Source: Westiellopsis prolifica IICB1 | GTDB taxonomy: Bacteria > Cyanobacteriota > Cyanobacteriia > Cyanobacteriales > Nostocaceae | DNA length: 64,000 bases | Assembly (NCBI RefSeq): GCF_004323185.1 | Contig: NZ_NAPS01000001.1 | Coordinates: 1,590,101 to 1,654,100 of the forward strand | Direction: 5' to 3' | In this document: positions 63,312 through 64,000 of the stretch, piece after piece | Position numbering within the stretch: the stretch's first letter is position 1 | Layout: every line of letters starts with the position of its first letter | The notes under the pieces: model-generated | Seen by the model: only the letters and a program-made list of their open reading frames with translations | The model's database searches: none | Told to the model about the DNA's origin: nothing | Translations under genes and position numbers: made by a program

Positions 63312-64000
63312 ATGATCGTCTGCCCTAACTGCAATCACCACAACCCTGATGGCGCTACCCAGTGTGAAGCTTGCTATACCCCGTTACCAGCGACTACTAA
63401 CTGTCCTAGTTGTGGGGCAACCGTGCAGGCAGATGCTTCTTTTTGCGGACAATGTGGCTATCACCTGCGTACAGGTACTGTAACACCAGTAGCAGCAACC
63501 GTAGCACCTGACATTCCTGTGGAGGTAGAACCGTTAGTTGTACCTGATCCACTTGTACAACCGCAACCTGCATCAGTAAGTGGATCTGCCAGCTACACTA
63601 CACCTGACTCTCCACCTTTGCCACCAACGGCTGTAGCATTTCCTTCAGCAGAAAGTAGCCCACCACCACCCCCAATTCCAGCTTTTAATGCTGAGGAAAC
63701 TAGTCCCTCTCCACCACCAGCACCACCAGAACCTCCAGAACCTCCAGCGTCAGTGCCACCTCCAACCGTTGCAGCCCCACCACTAGTGGTTGCCGAAGAA
63801 GAGAGTCCAGTAGTTGAAATAGAAAGTGAAAGTGAAAGCGAAAGTGAGCCAGCACCACAACCTGCGCCAGCACCACCGCCACAACCTGTATCACCACCTG
63901 CTGCTTCGAGAACGCAATTACAGCAAGTAACTGCACGGCTTGTCCATGTCCAAAGCGATAGGCAAATTGAATTACCACAGAATCTGTCTGTAATTCATAT
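63312..64000 (+). CDS. fraH: FraH-like FHA-domain protein with zinc-ribbon head (partial)
   Basis: Only the first 229 codons are in the window. The protein starts with two zinc-ribbon motifs, C-P-N-C...C-E-A-C (4-22) and C-P-S-C...C-G-Q-C (29-47). A long Pro/Ala/Thr/Glu-rich segment (about 55-200) follows, with an E-S-E-S-E-S-E stretch and many P-P-P. Residues about 208 onward (Q-L-Q-Q-V-T-A-R-L-V-H-V) lead into an FHA domain, of which I-E-L-P-Q-N-L-S-V-I is the first strand. This architecture is that of FraH, needed in Anabaena for heterocyst intracellular membrane rearrangement and filament integrity. The Pro-rich linker is probably extracytoplasmic or flexible. Confidence 0.85.
   Translation, partial: MIVCPNCNHHNPDGATQCEACYTPLPATTNCPSCGATVQADASFCGQCGYHLRTGTVTPVAATVAPDIPVEVEPLVVPDPLVQPQPASVSGSASYTTPDSPPLPPTAVAFPSAESSPPPPPIPAFNAEETSPSPPPAPPEPPEPPASVPPPTVAAPPLVVAEEESPVVEIESESESESEPAPQPAPAPPPQPVSPPAASRTQLQQVTARLVHVQSDRQIELPQNLSVIH

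Overview
The window reads as chromosomal DNA of a filamentous, probably heterocyst-forming cyanobacterium (Nostocales). GCGATCGC (HIP1) octamers are frequent and the intergenic DNA carries short tandem heptamer repeats. Cyanobacterial genes include a psbA variant, ndhL, an Hlip, Npun_R2821/R2823-type glycan proteins, and a fraH-like filament-integrity gene cut by the right edge. No rRNA, tRNA, CRISPR array, prophage or complete insertion sequence was recognised.

Left part (1-8 kb): a 21-bp tandem repeat that is also an open heptapeptide frame, small hypothetical genes, a class I photolyase, a divergent 'rogue' psbA lacking several manganese-cluster ligands and overlapping tail to tail with a DUF5996 gene, a Nudix hydrolase, pgk and a Usp protein. 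At 8-17 kb four minus-strand genes encode exported surface proteins (SdrD_B/DUF11 adhesin-like proteins, a beta-helix/OmpA protein and a large outer-membrane barrel). A 1.7-kb AT-rich gene-free stretch follows. At 18.8-29.6 kb lie a membrane coiled-coil protein, ndhL-DUF3007-trpA, an MscS channel, NDH-2, two unfamiliar proteins and an aldo/keto reductase, separated by miniature inverted-repeat and multi-hairpin elements.

At 29.8-38.5 kb a minus-strand locus of six sugar-transfer or sugar-associated proteins plus an MsbA-like exporter probably makes and exports a cell-surface glycan. The exporter carries an unusual C-terminal pair of HisKA-like helical hairpins. At 38.7-48.2 kb are mostly housekeeping genes (gloB, rplI-dnaB, FKBP, a phasin-like protein, a methyltransferase), a YefM-YoeB toxin-antitoxin operon with a recognisable operator, a PrsW protease and a tandem QueD/PTPS fusion. 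At 48.4-54.5 kb are a hybrid histidine kinase, an SPFH protein coupled to a 58-residue ribbon-helix-helix-like protein, and a TPR protein; an Hlip follows.

At 55.0-59.0 kb is the most unusual grouping: a double-length ThyX-like protein, a membrane-anchored dUTPase/DCD-fold protein that lacks the deaminase glutamate and is translationally coupled to a complete dCTP deaminase, and a third, canonical Dcd. This is a dC/dU/dT nucleotide module that deserves attention. The right end holds a CobO-like protein with a destroyed P-loop, an adenylate-kinase-like protein, RNase PH, 6-phosphogluconolactonase, a repeat-rich intergenic region and the start of fraH.

All family assignments were made by eye from the translated sequences; no database search was run.
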